A stretch of 64,000 nucleotides of DNA from Bacteroidota bacterium (lineage in GTDB: Bacteria; Bacteroidota; Bacteroidia; Flavobacteriales_D; Crocinitomicaceae): the NCBI GenBank assembly GCA_030148165.1, contig JASBTZ010000013.1, positions 62,001 to 126,000 of the forward strand. Direction: 5' to 3'. The stretch's first letter is position 1; every line of letters begins with the position of its first letter. The notes below the pieces were generated by a model. That model was given only the letters and a program-made list of their open reading frames with translations, made no database searches and was not told the DNA's origin. The position numbers and the translations under genes were made by a program. Positions 8,376-17,324 of the stretch are shown here, in pieces.

Positions 8376-9767
8376 TTAATTTTTAGACAGATCAGTAAAA
8401 TAACGGTAGAAGTATGGAATCGTTTCAATTCCTTTATAATAATTGAACAAACCGTAATGTTCATTCGGTGAATGAATTGCGTCACTATCAAGCCCAAAGC
8501 CCATTAATATAGTCTTTACACCAAGTTCTTTTTCAAACATGGCAACGATCGGAATTGAACCACCACTTCTTACCGGAATCGCTTCTTTTCCGAAGGTTTG
8601 ACCATAAGCTTTACTTGCAGCTTCGTAGGCAATTGAATCAATCGGTGTCACAGCGGGTTCACCACCATGGTGCGGAGTAACTTTTACAGTAACTCCCTTC
8701 GGAGCTATCTGTACAAAATGATCCATGAAGAGCTTTGTTATTTCATCGGGATCCTGATCCGGAACCAAACGCATGGAAATTTTCGCGTATGCTTTAGATG
8801 GTATAACCGTTTTCGCACCTTCTCCAATATATCCTCCCCATATTCCATTTACATCCAAGGTAGGTCGAATCGAGCCTCGCTCCATCGTTGAATATCCAGC
8901 CTCACCATAAACGCTGTCAATCCCTATTGATTTACAATATGCTTCTTCGCTGAATGGAGCTTTAGCCATTGCCGTTCTCTCTTCATCACTCAACTCAATC
9001 ACCTTATCGTAAAATCCAGGGATACTTATGTGATTGTTTTCATCGTGCAATGATGCAATCATGTCTGCAAGAATATTGATCGGGTTTGCGACACAGCCCC
9101 CATAAAGTCCGGAATGTAAATCTCTGTTAGGACCTTTGACTTCCACTTCGACATAGCTAAGTCCTCTCAGTCCGGTTGTAATCGATGGAACATCATTCGC
9201 TAACATGCCGGTGTCAGATACCAGTATGACATCTGCAGCCAGTTTCTCTTTATTATTCTTCACAAAAATTCCGAGATTTTCGCTGCCCACTTCTTCTTCT
9301 CCTTCCAGCATAAACTTAACATTACATGGAAGTTCATTTGCCTGCATCATCGCTTCAAAGGCTTTTACGTGCATATACATTTGTCCTTTATCATCACAAG
9401 CTCCTCTTGCGAATATTGCTCCTTCCGGATGCAGCTCTGTCTTCTTAACTACTGGTTCGAACGCCGGACTATCCCATAGCTCTATTGGGTCTGCAGGCTG
9501 AACATCGTAATGACCATAAACCAGAACGGTTGGTAAATTCTCATCAATAGTTTTTTCGGCGTAAACGATAGGATATCCCTCTGTTGGACAAATTTCAACC
9601 AAGTCAGCTCCCGCTTCTTCAACTTTTGCAGCCAATTCTTTCGCCATCCTGTTCACATCGTCCGAGTAGTTCGGATCAGCTGAAATCGATGGGATTTTTA
9701 ATAACTCGATCAATTCATTTAAAAACTTGTCTCGATTGTCAGAAATATATTGCTGTGTCTGTTTCAT
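8376..9767 (-). CDS. M20 family dipeptidase
   Basis: A 463-residue cytoplasmic metallopeptidase of the M20 CNDP-like (carnosinase/DapE-like) type. Metal and catalytic motifs are clear: YGHYDVQPAD (His86, Asp88), GACDDKGQ (Asp125 region), EGEEEVGS (Glu157-159), VSDTG, TGLRGL, and the C-terminal SPNEHYG His. The lid/dimerisation domain lies in the middle, with DLHSGLYGG. It hydrolyses dipeptides or related amides with two zinc or manganese ions. There is no signal peptide. It is the first gene of a unit with the downstream lipoprotein. Confidence 0.92.
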   Translation of the reverse strand: MKQTQQYISDNRDKFLNELIELLKIPSISADPNYSDDVNRMAKELAAKVEEAGADLVEICPTEGYPIVYAEKTIDENLPTVLVYGHYDVQPADPIELWDSPAFEPVVKKTELHPEGAIFARGACDDKGQMYMHVKAFEAMMQANELPCNVKFMLEGEEEVGSENLGIFVKNNKEKLAADVILVSDTGMLANDVPSITTGLRGLSYVEVEVKGPNRDLHSGLYGGCVANPINILADMIASLHDENNHISIPGFYDKVIELSDEERTAMAKAPFSEEAYCKSIGIDSVYGEAGYSTMERGSIRPTLDVNGIWGGYIGEGAKTVIPSKAYAKISMRLVPDQDPDEITKLFMDHFVQIAPKGVTVKVTPHHGGEPAVTPIDSIAYEAASKAYGQTFGKEAIPVRSGGSIPIVAMFEKELGVKTILMGFGLDSDAIHSPNEHYGLFNYYKGIETIPYFYRYFTDLSKN

Positions 9768-9878
9768 TTACCTGTTTAATATTGTTTATGGAGGTCTAAA
9801 ATTCGTAATTTTATTGGTAATATTGGACATCAGAACGTGATTAATGGAAATTCACGCAACCATTTACGCGCTTATCAT

Positions 9879-9893
9879 GTCTAAGATTTAGAC
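9879..9893. repeat. Perfect 6-3-6 inverted repeat upstream of the T9SS cargo gene
   Basis: GTCTAA-GAT-TTAGAC lies 21 bases before the ATG at 9915, in the divergent region with the M20 peptidase. It has no T-tract, so it is not a terminator. It may be an operator or a leader hairpin. Confidence 0.45.
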
Positions 9894-9914
9894 TACGCAA
9901 ATAGATCATAAAAT

Positions 9915-12179
9915 ATGAAGACGAAATTATCAGCATTCTTAATTGCCATTACATTGATTTGGCAAGCTAACGCTCAGATCACCGTACAGAATACACAAAC
10001 TCCGGCTTCGCTGGTTCAGAATGTATTACTAGGTTTTGGTGTAACGGCCTCAAATATCATGGTTAATGGTAGCCCGGCGAATGCGAACATTGTTCAGGGT
10101 AACGTAACTTATTTCGATGCTGCTGGCACAACATTTCCAATACCAAATGGTGTTCTATTGACGACTGGAAATGGTGTTGGAGCAATCGGTCCGAATAACT
10201 CTCCGAGCTATACCGACAACATTCCGCCAACTGCTATCGTATCAACTGATCCTCACTTGAACGCGATTGCGAATGCAAACCCGACAAACGGAGTTGTTGT
10301 TGAATTTGACTTTGTTCCATCAGGTGATACAATTTCATTCAATTATTTATTTGCATCCGATGAATATCCGGAATTCTCGCCATCAACATTTAATGATGCC
10401 TTTGGATTCTTTCTTTGGGGTCCTGGAATCAGTGGACCTTATACGCTAGCAGGTTACCCGGCAGGCGGGGAGAACCTCGCCATCATTCCGGGAACTACTT
10501 TACCGGTAACGATCAATAACCTGGGGCCTGGTGCTGGTCAATATCCTCAATACTATACCGACAATCAAAATGGAGTTGCATATGGTTCAGCTGTTCAATA
10601 CGATGGTTCTACAGTCCTGCTGTCAGCAAATGCGTCTGTACAGTGTAACCAGACTTACCATATTAAGCTAGCAATATGTAATGTGGGTGACCAGGCTTAC
10701 GACTCTGGGGTATTCCTACAGGCTAACTCATTTAGCTCTGAAGCTGTTCAGGTTGCCGTTGCAACCGTATCAGGTGACACTACTGTAATTGAAGGATGTA
10801 CAGATGCAAACCTTATGTTCATTAGACCTCAGTCTCAGATTAACGACACATTGATCGTTAACTACACGGTAACAGGTTCTGCTACTATGGGGCCCGATTA
10901 CGACTCTTTACAGAATCCGGTGACCTTCCTTCCTGGTGAGGATACTATCGTCTTGACAATAAACCCAATTGCCGATGGTATTCCGGATAATCTGGAATAC
11001 ATAACGATAACGGCAACAACGATTACCGTCTGTGGAGACACGATTGTATCGACGGGTACCATTTGGATAATAGATTCAGTCCCACTGCCAATAGATGAAC
11101 CCGACCCAACTGTCTATTGTTACAATGATTCAGTAATGGTGACGGTTACGGCCTCGGGAGGAGCACAGCCATATACCTGGAGTTGGTCCAACGGGCAAAC
11201 CGGAGACACGGCCTATCTCGCCACGGTCAGTGGAACAATGCAGGGCTCTGTAGATTATTATGTCACCGTCACGGATGATTGTGGCTATACCAATACTGAT
11301 ACCGTCACGGTCACGCTCAATCAAACGTTGATGGTCGATTCGACTTTAATGGGTCCTGCAAGTGCCTGCTTACCAGACGGCTGGGCCTCAGCTTATGTCA
11401 GCGGTGTGACGAGTACTTCCGGTCAACCATATTACAACTGGACAGGGCCAAATGCAAATCCTGGTCCTTATGACGTCGATGCTACCGTTATAACCGGTAT
11501 ACCTTCCGGATGGTATTACTTTACGGTAATCGATGATGTATGTATCGCTTGGGATAGCGTTTATGTAGAACAACTCGATCCACCGGTTGCTGCAGCTGTG
11601 GGAACACCATTGGTGGGTTGTTCACCACTTGCGGTTCAGTTCACAAACAACTCGCAGAACGCAACAAACTTTACATGGAACTTCGGAAATGGAAATGTTG
11701 TTACTGTTGGAAACATGAATCCACAGTCACAGACTTATACGGATGATGCCCTTATCATGTTAATCGCGGCAGATGCAAACAACTGTGCGGATACTACTTA
11801 TTTGAATGTGGTTGTTGAGCAATGTGGGTGTACGGATCCTGCAGCTGTTAACTATGATCCGATGGCTGTTATCGATGATGAAAGTTGTGTATACCCTATT
11901 CCGGAAGTAGAGGCTCCGAATATCTTCACACCAAACGGAGATGGAGACAATGATTACTTCGAGTTGGACACTAAGTTCGCTGATGTAGTTGATTTAACGA
12001 TAACGAACAGGTGGGGTAATATCATGTATCAATCAAGCGGACCAAATCCTGTTTGGGATGGAATTGCGCAGAATGGAAATGATGCAGAAGAAGGAACCTA
12101 TTTCTATACGTACAAAGCTACCGGCACAGGTGGCGACGTTACGGAAGGTCACGGATTCTTCCACCTATTTAGAAAATAG
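9915..12179 (+). CDS. Choice-of-anchor L protein with T9SS type B sorting domain
   Basis: A 754-residue secreted protein. A signal peptide (residues 1-20, ending QANAQ) is followed by a choice-of-anchor L domain (about 22-270; NYLFASDEYPEF, AFGFFLWGPG, LAICNVGDQAYDSGVFL), a Calx-beta-like domain (about 277-390), beta repeats, a PKD-like domain (about 555-635; FTWNFGNG), a Cys-containing GCTDPAAVNYDP module, and the gliding-motility-associated C-terminal domain (about 665-754; NIFTPNGDGDND, NRWGN, WDG). The last domain directs export by T9SS and surface attachment or release (type B). Function is probably adhesion or matrix; the ligand is unknown. A terminator follows. Confidence 0.92.
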   Translation: MKTKLSAFLIAITLIWQANAQITVQNTQTPASLVQNVLLGFGVTASNIMVNGSPANANIVQGNVTYFDAAGTTFPIPNGVLLTTGNGVGAIGPNNSPSYTDNIPPTAIVSTDPHLNAIANANPTNGVVVEFDFVPSGDTISFNYLFASDEYPEFSPSTFNDAFGFFLWGPGISGPYTLAGYPAGGENLAIIPGTTLPVTINNLGPGAGQYPQYYTDNQNGVAYGSAVQYDGSTVLLSANASVQCNQTYHIKLAICNVGDQAYDSGVFLQANSFSSEAVQVAVATVSGDTTVIEGCTDANLMFIRPQSQINDTLIVNYTVTGSATMGPDYDSLQNPVTFLPGEDTIVLTINPIADGIPDNLEYITITATTITVCGDTIVSTGTIWIIDSVPLPIDEPDPTVYCYNDSVMVTVTASGGAQPYTWSWSNGQTGDTAYLATVSGTMQGSVDYYVTVTDDCGYTNTDTVTVTLNQTLMVDSTLMGPASACLPDGWASAYVSGVTSTSGQPYYNWTGPNANPGPYDVDATVITGIPSGWYYFTVIDDVCIAWDSVYVEQLDPPVAAAVGTPLVGCSPLAVQFTNNSQNATNFTWNFGNGNVVTVGNMNPQSQTYTDDALIMLIAADANNCADTTYLNVVVEQCGCTDPAAVNYDPMAVIDDESCVYPIPEVEAPNIFTPNGDGDNDYFELDTKFADVVDLTITNRWGNIMYQSSGPNPVWDGIAQNGNDAEEGTYFYTYKATGTGGDVTEGHGFFHLFRK

Positions 12180-12197
12180 ATTTTAACATTGAACTAG

Positions 12198-12229
12198 AAA
12201 AAACCTCCGAAATCAATCGGGGGTTTTTT
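12198..12229. terminator. Bidirectional intrinsic terminator between T9SS cargo gene and hflX
   Basis: AAAAAACCTCCG and CGGGGGTTTTTT form a 12-bp stem with one U-G pair and an 8-base loop. It ends in T-runs on both strands, between the convergent ends of the T9SS cargo gene and hflX (it overlaps the last codon region of hflX). Confidence 0.85.
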
Positions 12230-13400
12230 AATACAAGAAATTGTGATAGGGATAGCGTTTCTTGAAAATGTCTTTGACCTCATCGTAAAGGACTGATTTG
12301 AATTCGTCCAGATTTTCTTTTGTATGTGCTGAAATAAAGACGCTCTTCGTGTTGTTGAGTTTCGCCATCCAGCTTTTCTTTAACTCTTCCAGACTTACTG
12401 CTTCTTCTTCTGATTGTGCTCTATAGGAATCAATCTTATTGAACACGACAATTGTTGGTTTATCCGTTCGATCAATCTCTGCCAGAGTCTCATTTACAAC
12501 ATGATAATGATCCTCAAAGTTCGGGTGAGAAATGTCTAAAACGTGAACCAGCACGTCCGCTTCCCTTACCTCATCCAAGGTAGACTTAAATGATTCTACC
12601 AGTTGATGTGGAAGTTTTCTAATGAACCCAACAGTATCTGTTAACAAAAACGGCAGATTTTCAATCACTACCTTTCTAACCGTTGTGTCCAACGTTGCAA
12701 ACAATTTGTTTTCAGCAAAGACATCCGATTTACTAAGCAGGTTCATCAATGTGCTTTTACCGACATTTGTATATCCGACCAGCGCAACTCGCACCAGCTG
12801 TCCCCGGTTTCCACGTTGCACCGCCATTTGTTTGTCAATCGTTTCAAGCTTCTTTTTTAATAACGAGATCTTTTGTTGAATGATTCGTCTATCCGTTTCA
12901 ATCTGAGTTTCTCCTGGTCCACGCATTCCAATACCCCCTTTTTGACGCTCAAGGTGAGTCCACATTCGTGTAAGTCGAGGTAACAAATATTGAAGCTGGG
13001 CAAGTTCTACCTGCGTCTTGGCATACGCCGTTCGCGCTCTACTAGCGAAAATATCGAGAATCAAATTATTGCGGTCCAGCACTTTACGCTGAAAAGCTTT
13101 TTCAATGTTTCGCAGTTGCGATGGAGATAATTCATCATCGAAAATGATCAGGTCAATGTCGTGTTCTTCGATATACTCCTTAATCTCCTGAAGCTTTCCC
13201 GACCCAACGTATGTCTTCGGATTTGGAACGGGTATCTTTTGTAAAAATTTCTTTTTCGTATTAGCCCCTGCAGTTAACGCCAAAAATTCGAGTTCATCAA
13301 TATACTCCTCCGCTTGCTCTTCCGTGATGTCACCTGAAATAACACCGACGAGAACGCAGCTCTCTTCTTTTGCATCTACCAGTACGTGTCCTTGTCCCAT
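12228..13400 (-). CDS. hflX: GTPase HflX
   Basis: A 390-residue ribosome-associated GTPase. The N-terminal HflX domain contains NPKTYVGSGKLQEI and the Gly-rich GGIGMRGPGETQIE signature, followed by a coiled-coil stretch and the G domain (G1 GYTNVGKST, G3 DTVGF, G4 NKID). HflX binds the 50S subunit and splits stalled or stress-inactivated ribosomes. Length is normal. The start overlaps the stop of the small cytochrome c by 1 base, so it is the third gene of a minus-strand unit. Confidence 0.95.
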   Translation of the reverse strand: MGQGHVLVDAKEESCVLVGVISGDITEEQAEEYIDELEFLALTAGANTKKKFLQKIPVPNPKTYVGSGKLQEIKEYIEEHDIDLIIFDDELSPSQLRNIEKAFQRKVLDRNNLILDIFASRARTAYAKTQVELAQLQYLLPRLTRMWTHLERQKGGIGMRGPGETQIETDRRIIQQKISLLKKKLETIDKQMAVQRGNRGQLVRVALVGYTNVGKSTLMNLLSKSDVFAENKLFATLDTTVRKVVIENLPFLLTDTVGFIRKLPHQLVESFKSTLDEVREADVLVHVLDISHPNFEDHYHVVNETLAEIDRTDKPTIVVFNKIDSYRAQSEEEAVSLEELKKSWMAKLNNTKSVFISAHTKENLDEFKSVLYDEVKDIFKKRYPYHNFLY

Positions 13401-13717
13401 TATTCTTTTCTGAGTGAAATAATATGATCAATCAAATTATCCAACTCTTCATCTGTTTTAAATGCATGCGTTTGAGGTGGCATGGAATTTCTCCCCTTCT
13501 CAATAACCTCCTGAATGGCATGGTAATCAAGCGTGCTCGTAGATAGCGCACTTGCACCTCCCACACCAGCGTCTCCGTTGGGTCCATGACAAGCGGTACA
13601 ATTGTTTCGGTACAGTTCATCACCCGAAAGAGATTCTAAACGAATATTTTCACCCTGACCATTGTTACCGGCACAAGATGCCATCAGCAAGCCAAGAAAT
13701 GCAAATCTTAGAACCAT
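13400..13717 (-). CDS. Small c-type cytochrome lipoprotein
   Basis: A mono-haem cytochrome c with a lipoprotein signal (hydrophobic FAFLGLLMASC, lipobox LMASC). Haem attachment is CTACH, and the axial Met is likely in SMPPQTHAF. The mature domain is about 90 residues, at the short end for class I cytochromes. It should carry electrons in the periplasm, anchored to a membrane. I chose the ATG at 13717 because it overlaps the upstream gene by only 10 bases. An ATG at 13747 would add MAIQRTFRRR, which also makes a plausible signal n-region. It is coupled to the four-helix membrane protein upstream and to hflX downstream. Confidence 0.85.
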   Translation of the reverse strand: MVLRFAFLGLLMASCAGNNGQGENIRLESLSGDELYRNNCTACHGPNGDAGVGGASALSTSTLDYHAIQEVIEKGRNSMPPQTHAFKTDEELDNLIDHIISLRKE

Positions 13718-14169
13718 GCGCCGCCTAAATGTTCTCTGAATGGCCATGGAATCGTCAGTAAAATAATTACCAAAGCAATTAAATAACTGACCATTATGCG
13801 TCGGTGCTTATCCCTTGATCCTTTCAGTTTTTTCTCGGCCTTACTTCTCCCCATCGTGACAAGAACTACAGCGAGTACCATACCGAAAACATGTTCCAGA
13901 TTGAAGAATCGATACATTCCCATTGCAGTATCACTTGACATCCAGTTGTCAACTGAGAAATTAACTTTTTGCGATACAAAGAATAATGCAATTCCAACTA
14001 ATAACTGAACGTGCAAACTGATCATCGCAAAGAGATTCAGCTTTCTTGATCTTTCCGAATATGTTCCGGAAGACTGTGATTTGGCAGCATTGATAATTGC
14101 CCATAGCATCAGCAACAGGACTATCCATCTCAAGCCGGAATGCGTATGTATTAATATATCTTTCAACAT
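13708..14169 (-). CDS. Four-helix membrane protein, possible cytochrome b-like
   Basis: A 153-residue integral membrane protein with four hydrophobic helices (about 13-30, 46-65, 88-105, 125-142). It opens with LIHTHSGLRWIVLLL and ends in IPWPFREHLGGAWF. His residues fall in or beside the helices (His8/10, His52, and the NLEHVFG His), as expected for haem ligands, and I recall members of this Bacteroidota family being labelled cytochrome b-like. The next gene is a cytochrome c with overlapping ends, which supports a redox role. No partner enzyme is visible. The function is inferred, not established. Confidence 0.75.
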   Translation of the reverse strand: MLKDILIHTHSGLRWIVLLLMLWAIINAAKSQSSGTYSERSRKLNLFAMISLHVQLLVGIALFFVSQKVNFSVDNWMSSDTAMGMYRFFNLEHVFGMVLAVVLVTMGRSKAEKKLKGSRDKHRRIMVSYLIALVIILLTIPWPFREHLGGAWF

Positions 14170-14287
14170 TGTCTTCTTCTTTTAGTTTGATGTAAAAATA
14201 CTAAAATGATGACGAGATAAATGGTAATCATATACAGATATCCTTTCGATTTTATAAATTCGTGGACACTCAACGCTATTATGTAAT

Positions 14288-17200
14288 ATGAGGTACTTCT
14301 TTTTTCTGATTTTAATGACCTGCTCCATACTAAATGTATGGTCTCAGGAAGTGCCACAGAATGGCGTTAAAGAATCGGAGCCTACCTACATTGCATTGAA
14401 GAATGCAACGATCTATGTGACACCGGAAAAGAAAATTCCACGGGGAACGATCCTGATTAAAGGCAATAAAATTGAAGGAGTCGGTCTGATGGTTATAATA
14501 CCTGCGGAAGCAGTTGTTATCGATTGCTCGGATAAAATTATTATGCCGGCATTCATCGATCTTTATTCTAACGTTGGTTTACCAGAAGTCAAAGCTGCTG
14601 AAAGGAACAGTCGAACACCTCAGTTAAACTCTTCTAAAAAAGGTGCTTATTACTGGAATGAAGCAATTCATCCGGAAGTAAACGCTTCTGAATTGTATGT
14701 CAGTGATCCTAAGGCGATGAAGGATCTCCTGTCTAAAGGATTTGGTTATGCCCTCGTGCATCAACAGAGTGGAATTGCACGTGGTTCGGCAGCATTTGTT
14801 TCACTTGGGACAGAAGATGAGAACTTATCACATCTTACCAATACCAGTTTCTTCTCACTCAGCAAGGGTGTTTCCCGTCAGAGTTATCCTTCTTCCCAAA
14901 TGGGATCTATTGCCCTTCTGCGCCAGGCATTTTATGACGCAGAATATTATGCTGATAACAAGGATGAGATCAATTTGTCATTAGAGGCATTACTCGCTCA
15001 ACGTTCCCATCATTTGTATTTCAATACGCGAGACAAATACGAGATACTTCGTGCCAATAAAATTGCCAATGAGTTCGGATTAAACTTTAAATACATTGGT
15101 TCCGGAAACGAATATGAGATTGCACACTTACTCAAGGATCAAAAGCTGGAAATCGTTTTACCACTTACCTATCCAAAAGCATACGATGTAAAAGACCCAT
15201 ATATCGCCAGACAAATTCCATTAAGTGATTTAAAACACTGGGAGATGGCACCTCAGAACGCTGCGATCTTATCTCGTAATGGTGCGTGCATTGCGCTTAC
15301 CTCGATGGGTACTAAAAATGATGACGAATTCTGGGATAATGTGCGTAAAACCATTTCCAATGGACTCAGTGAAGAGAATGCATTAAAGGCTCTAACAATG
15401 GGTCCTGCGAAGATGATTGGTGTTGAAAAAGAAGTAGGTTCACTAGAGAAAGGAAAGCTAGCAAGCTTTATGATCTATGATAAGAATCCGTTTGAAGAGA
15501 AATCGCAGTTATTAGAGTCATGGATCCAGGGCAAGCGCACCATCTTAAAAACAACCCCGATACATGACGTGCGTGGCAAGTATACGTTTAATGTAGATCG
15601 ACATAAGCTGGGATTGGAGATCTTAGGAACACCCGAAAAACTCAAAGCAAAGGTAAGTTATACATACAGGTCACCGGAAGGCGTGACGAAAGATTCCACC
15701 ATCAGTGCGCACATTGCGCTCGATGATAACGACATTAATCTGCAGTTCATCATTGACGCAGAGGACCTTAAAGGAAATGTATCACTTAAAGGTAAAGTGA
15801 ATACCAAACTGGGAATCTTCGAAGGAGAAGGCTTGCTGCCAGGTGGAGAATGGATCAAGTGGACTGCGGTTAAAAACGGGAAGGTTAAAAGCTCGAAAGA
15901 CAAAAAGCCTTCAGATCAGATCGCGGACACTCTGAACAGAACCTGGTTCCCGAACATGGCTTATGGTTTTGAAAAACTTCCTGATTCGGGTGCAATCGTC
16001 ATTCGCAACGCAACTCTGTGGACCAATGAGGAAGAAGGTATTCTGAAAGATGCATCACTTACGATCAATAACGGAAAGATTGTATATGTAGGAACCGGAA
16101 GTCCTCCTGTACCGGCGGGTGCGAAAGTGATCGATGCAAAAGGTAAACATGTCACATCTGGTATTATTGACGAACATTCGCATATCGCTATTTCAAGAGG
16201 AGTGAATGAAGGTGGTCAGGCTATTTCAGCAGAAGTGAGTATAGGTGATGTAGTTAACCCGGATGACATTAATATTTATCGTCAACTTTCCGGAGGGGTA
16301 ACTGCTGCACAGTTATTACATGGATCCGCTAATCCGATAGGTGGTCAATCCGCTTTGATCAAACTAAAATGGGGACATTCACCTGATGACATGCTAATCG
16401 ATAACGCACCAAAGTTTATCAAATTTGCATTGGGAGAAAACGTTAAACAATCAAACTGGGGTGATAACAATACTGTTCGTTTTCCGCAAACACGGATGGG
16501 AGTTGAGCAAGTTTATTACGACGGATTCCTGAGAGCAAAAGCGTATCAGGAACTTTGGAAGACATATCGAAAAGACACGACACGTCCGAAACCATACCGC
16601 GATCTGGAGCTTGATGTTTTAAGTGAGATACTGAGAAGAGAACGATTCATTTCCTGTCACTCATACATTCAATCTGAGATCAACATGTTGATGCATGTGG
16701 CAGATTCCATGGGCTTCCGGGTAAATACCTTTACACATATTCTGGAAGGATACAAGGTAGCCGATAAGATGGCAGAACACGGTGTGGGCGGATCCACATT
16801 CTCTGATTGGTGGGCGTATAAATATGAAGTAAAAGATGCTATTCCATACAATGCTAAGATTATGCATGATCAGGGTGTTGTTGTTGCGATTAATTCCGAC
16901 GATGCGGAGATGGGAAGAAGACTGAATCAGGAAGCAGCGAAAGCTATTAAGTATGGTGGTATGTCACAGGAAGATGCCTGGAAAATGGTCACACTTAACC
17001 CGGCTAAATTATTACATCTGGACGATCGAATGGGCAGTCTGAAGGAAGGTAAAGATGCTGATGTCGTAATATGGACGCACAATCCTTTATCGATCAATGC
17101 TAAGGTTCAGTATACCATTGTAGATGGAGAAATACTCTTCGATGAAGAAACAGATCGGGAGAAGAGAAGAATTAATCAAGCTGAAAAAGCCCGAATCATT

Positions 17201-17323
17201 ACCAAAATGTTGGATGACAGTGAGAATGGAGAAGAAACAAAACCGTTCTTCAAATTGAAGCGTGGAAGTTATCATTGCAACACGATTGGAGAAGAAATGT
17301 CTACTGAAGAAAATGAGCACTAA
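14288..17323 (+). CDS. Exported double-domain amidohydrolase
   Basis: A 1011-residue protein with a signal peptide (about 1-19). It has two amidohydrolase-type halves. The first (about 30-440) keeps the fold markers (PAFIDLYSN at the HxH position, MGPAKMIGVEKEVGSLEKGKLA) but lacks the HxH metal ligands. The second (about 560-960) looks intact: GIIDEHSHIAI gives HxH, with later His in SCHSYI and FTHILEG and the metal Asp in INSDDAE. It also has the NPAKLLHLDDRMGSLKEG and DADVVIW ending. The substrate is unknown (imidazolonepropionase- or cytosinase-like TIM barrel). The second protein starts 1 base after this stop. Confidence 0.87.
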   Translation: MRYFFFLILMTCSILNVWSQEVPQNGVKESEPTYIALKNATIYVTPEKKIPRGTILIKGNKIEGVGLMVIIPAEAVVIDCSDKIIMPAFIDLYSNVGLPEVKAAERNSRTPQLNSSKKGAYYWNEAIHPEVNASELYVSDPKAMKDLLSKGFGYALVHQQSGIARGSAAFVSLGTEDENLSHLTNTSFFSLSKGVSRQSYPSSQMGSIALLRQAFYDAEYYADNKDEINLSLEALLAQRSHHLYFNTRDKYEILRANKIANEFGLNFKYIGSGNEYEIAHLLKDQKLEIVLPLTYPKAYDVKDPYIARQIPLSDLKHWEMAPQNAAILSRNGACIALTSMGTKNDDEFWDNVRKTISNGLSEENALKALTMGPAKMIGVEKEVGSLEKGKLASFMIYDKNPFEEKSQLLESWIQGKRTILKTTPIHDVRGKYTFNVDRHKLGLEILGTPEKLKAKVSYTYRSPEGVTKDSTISAHIALDDNDINLQFIIDAEDLKGNVSLKGKVNTKLGIFEGEGLLPGGEWIKWTAVKNGKVKSSKDKKPSDQIADTLNRTWFPNMAYGFEKLPDSGAIVIRNATLWTNEEEGILKDASLTINNGKIVYVGTGSPPVPAGAKVIDAKGKHVTSGIIDEHSHIAISRGVNEGGQAISAEVSIGDVVNPDDINIYRQLSGGVTAAQLLHGSANPIGGQSALIKLKWGHSPDDMLIDNAPKFIKFALGENVKQSNWGDNNTVRFPQTRMGVEQVYYDGFLRAKAYQELWKTYRKDTTRPKPYRDLELDVLSEILRRERFISCHSYIQSEINMLMHVADSMGFRVNTFTHILEGYKVADKMAEHGVGGSTFSDWWAYKYEVKDAIPYNAKIMHDQGVVVAINSDDAEMGRRLNQEAAKAIKYGGMSQEDAWKMVTLNPAKLLHLDDRMGSLKEGKDADVVIWTHNPLSINAKVQYTIVDGEILFDEETDREKRRINQAEKARIITKMLDDSENGEETKPFFKLKRGSYHCNTIGEEMSTEENEH

Positions 17324-17324
17324 G

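Noticed and set aside
14163-14357. 64-residue minus-strand open frame with a hydrophobic stretch
   Set aside because: It overlaps the start and signal peptide of the large amidohydrolase and has no independent support; it looks like a shadow of that hydrophobic coding sequence and of A/T-rich intergenic DNA.
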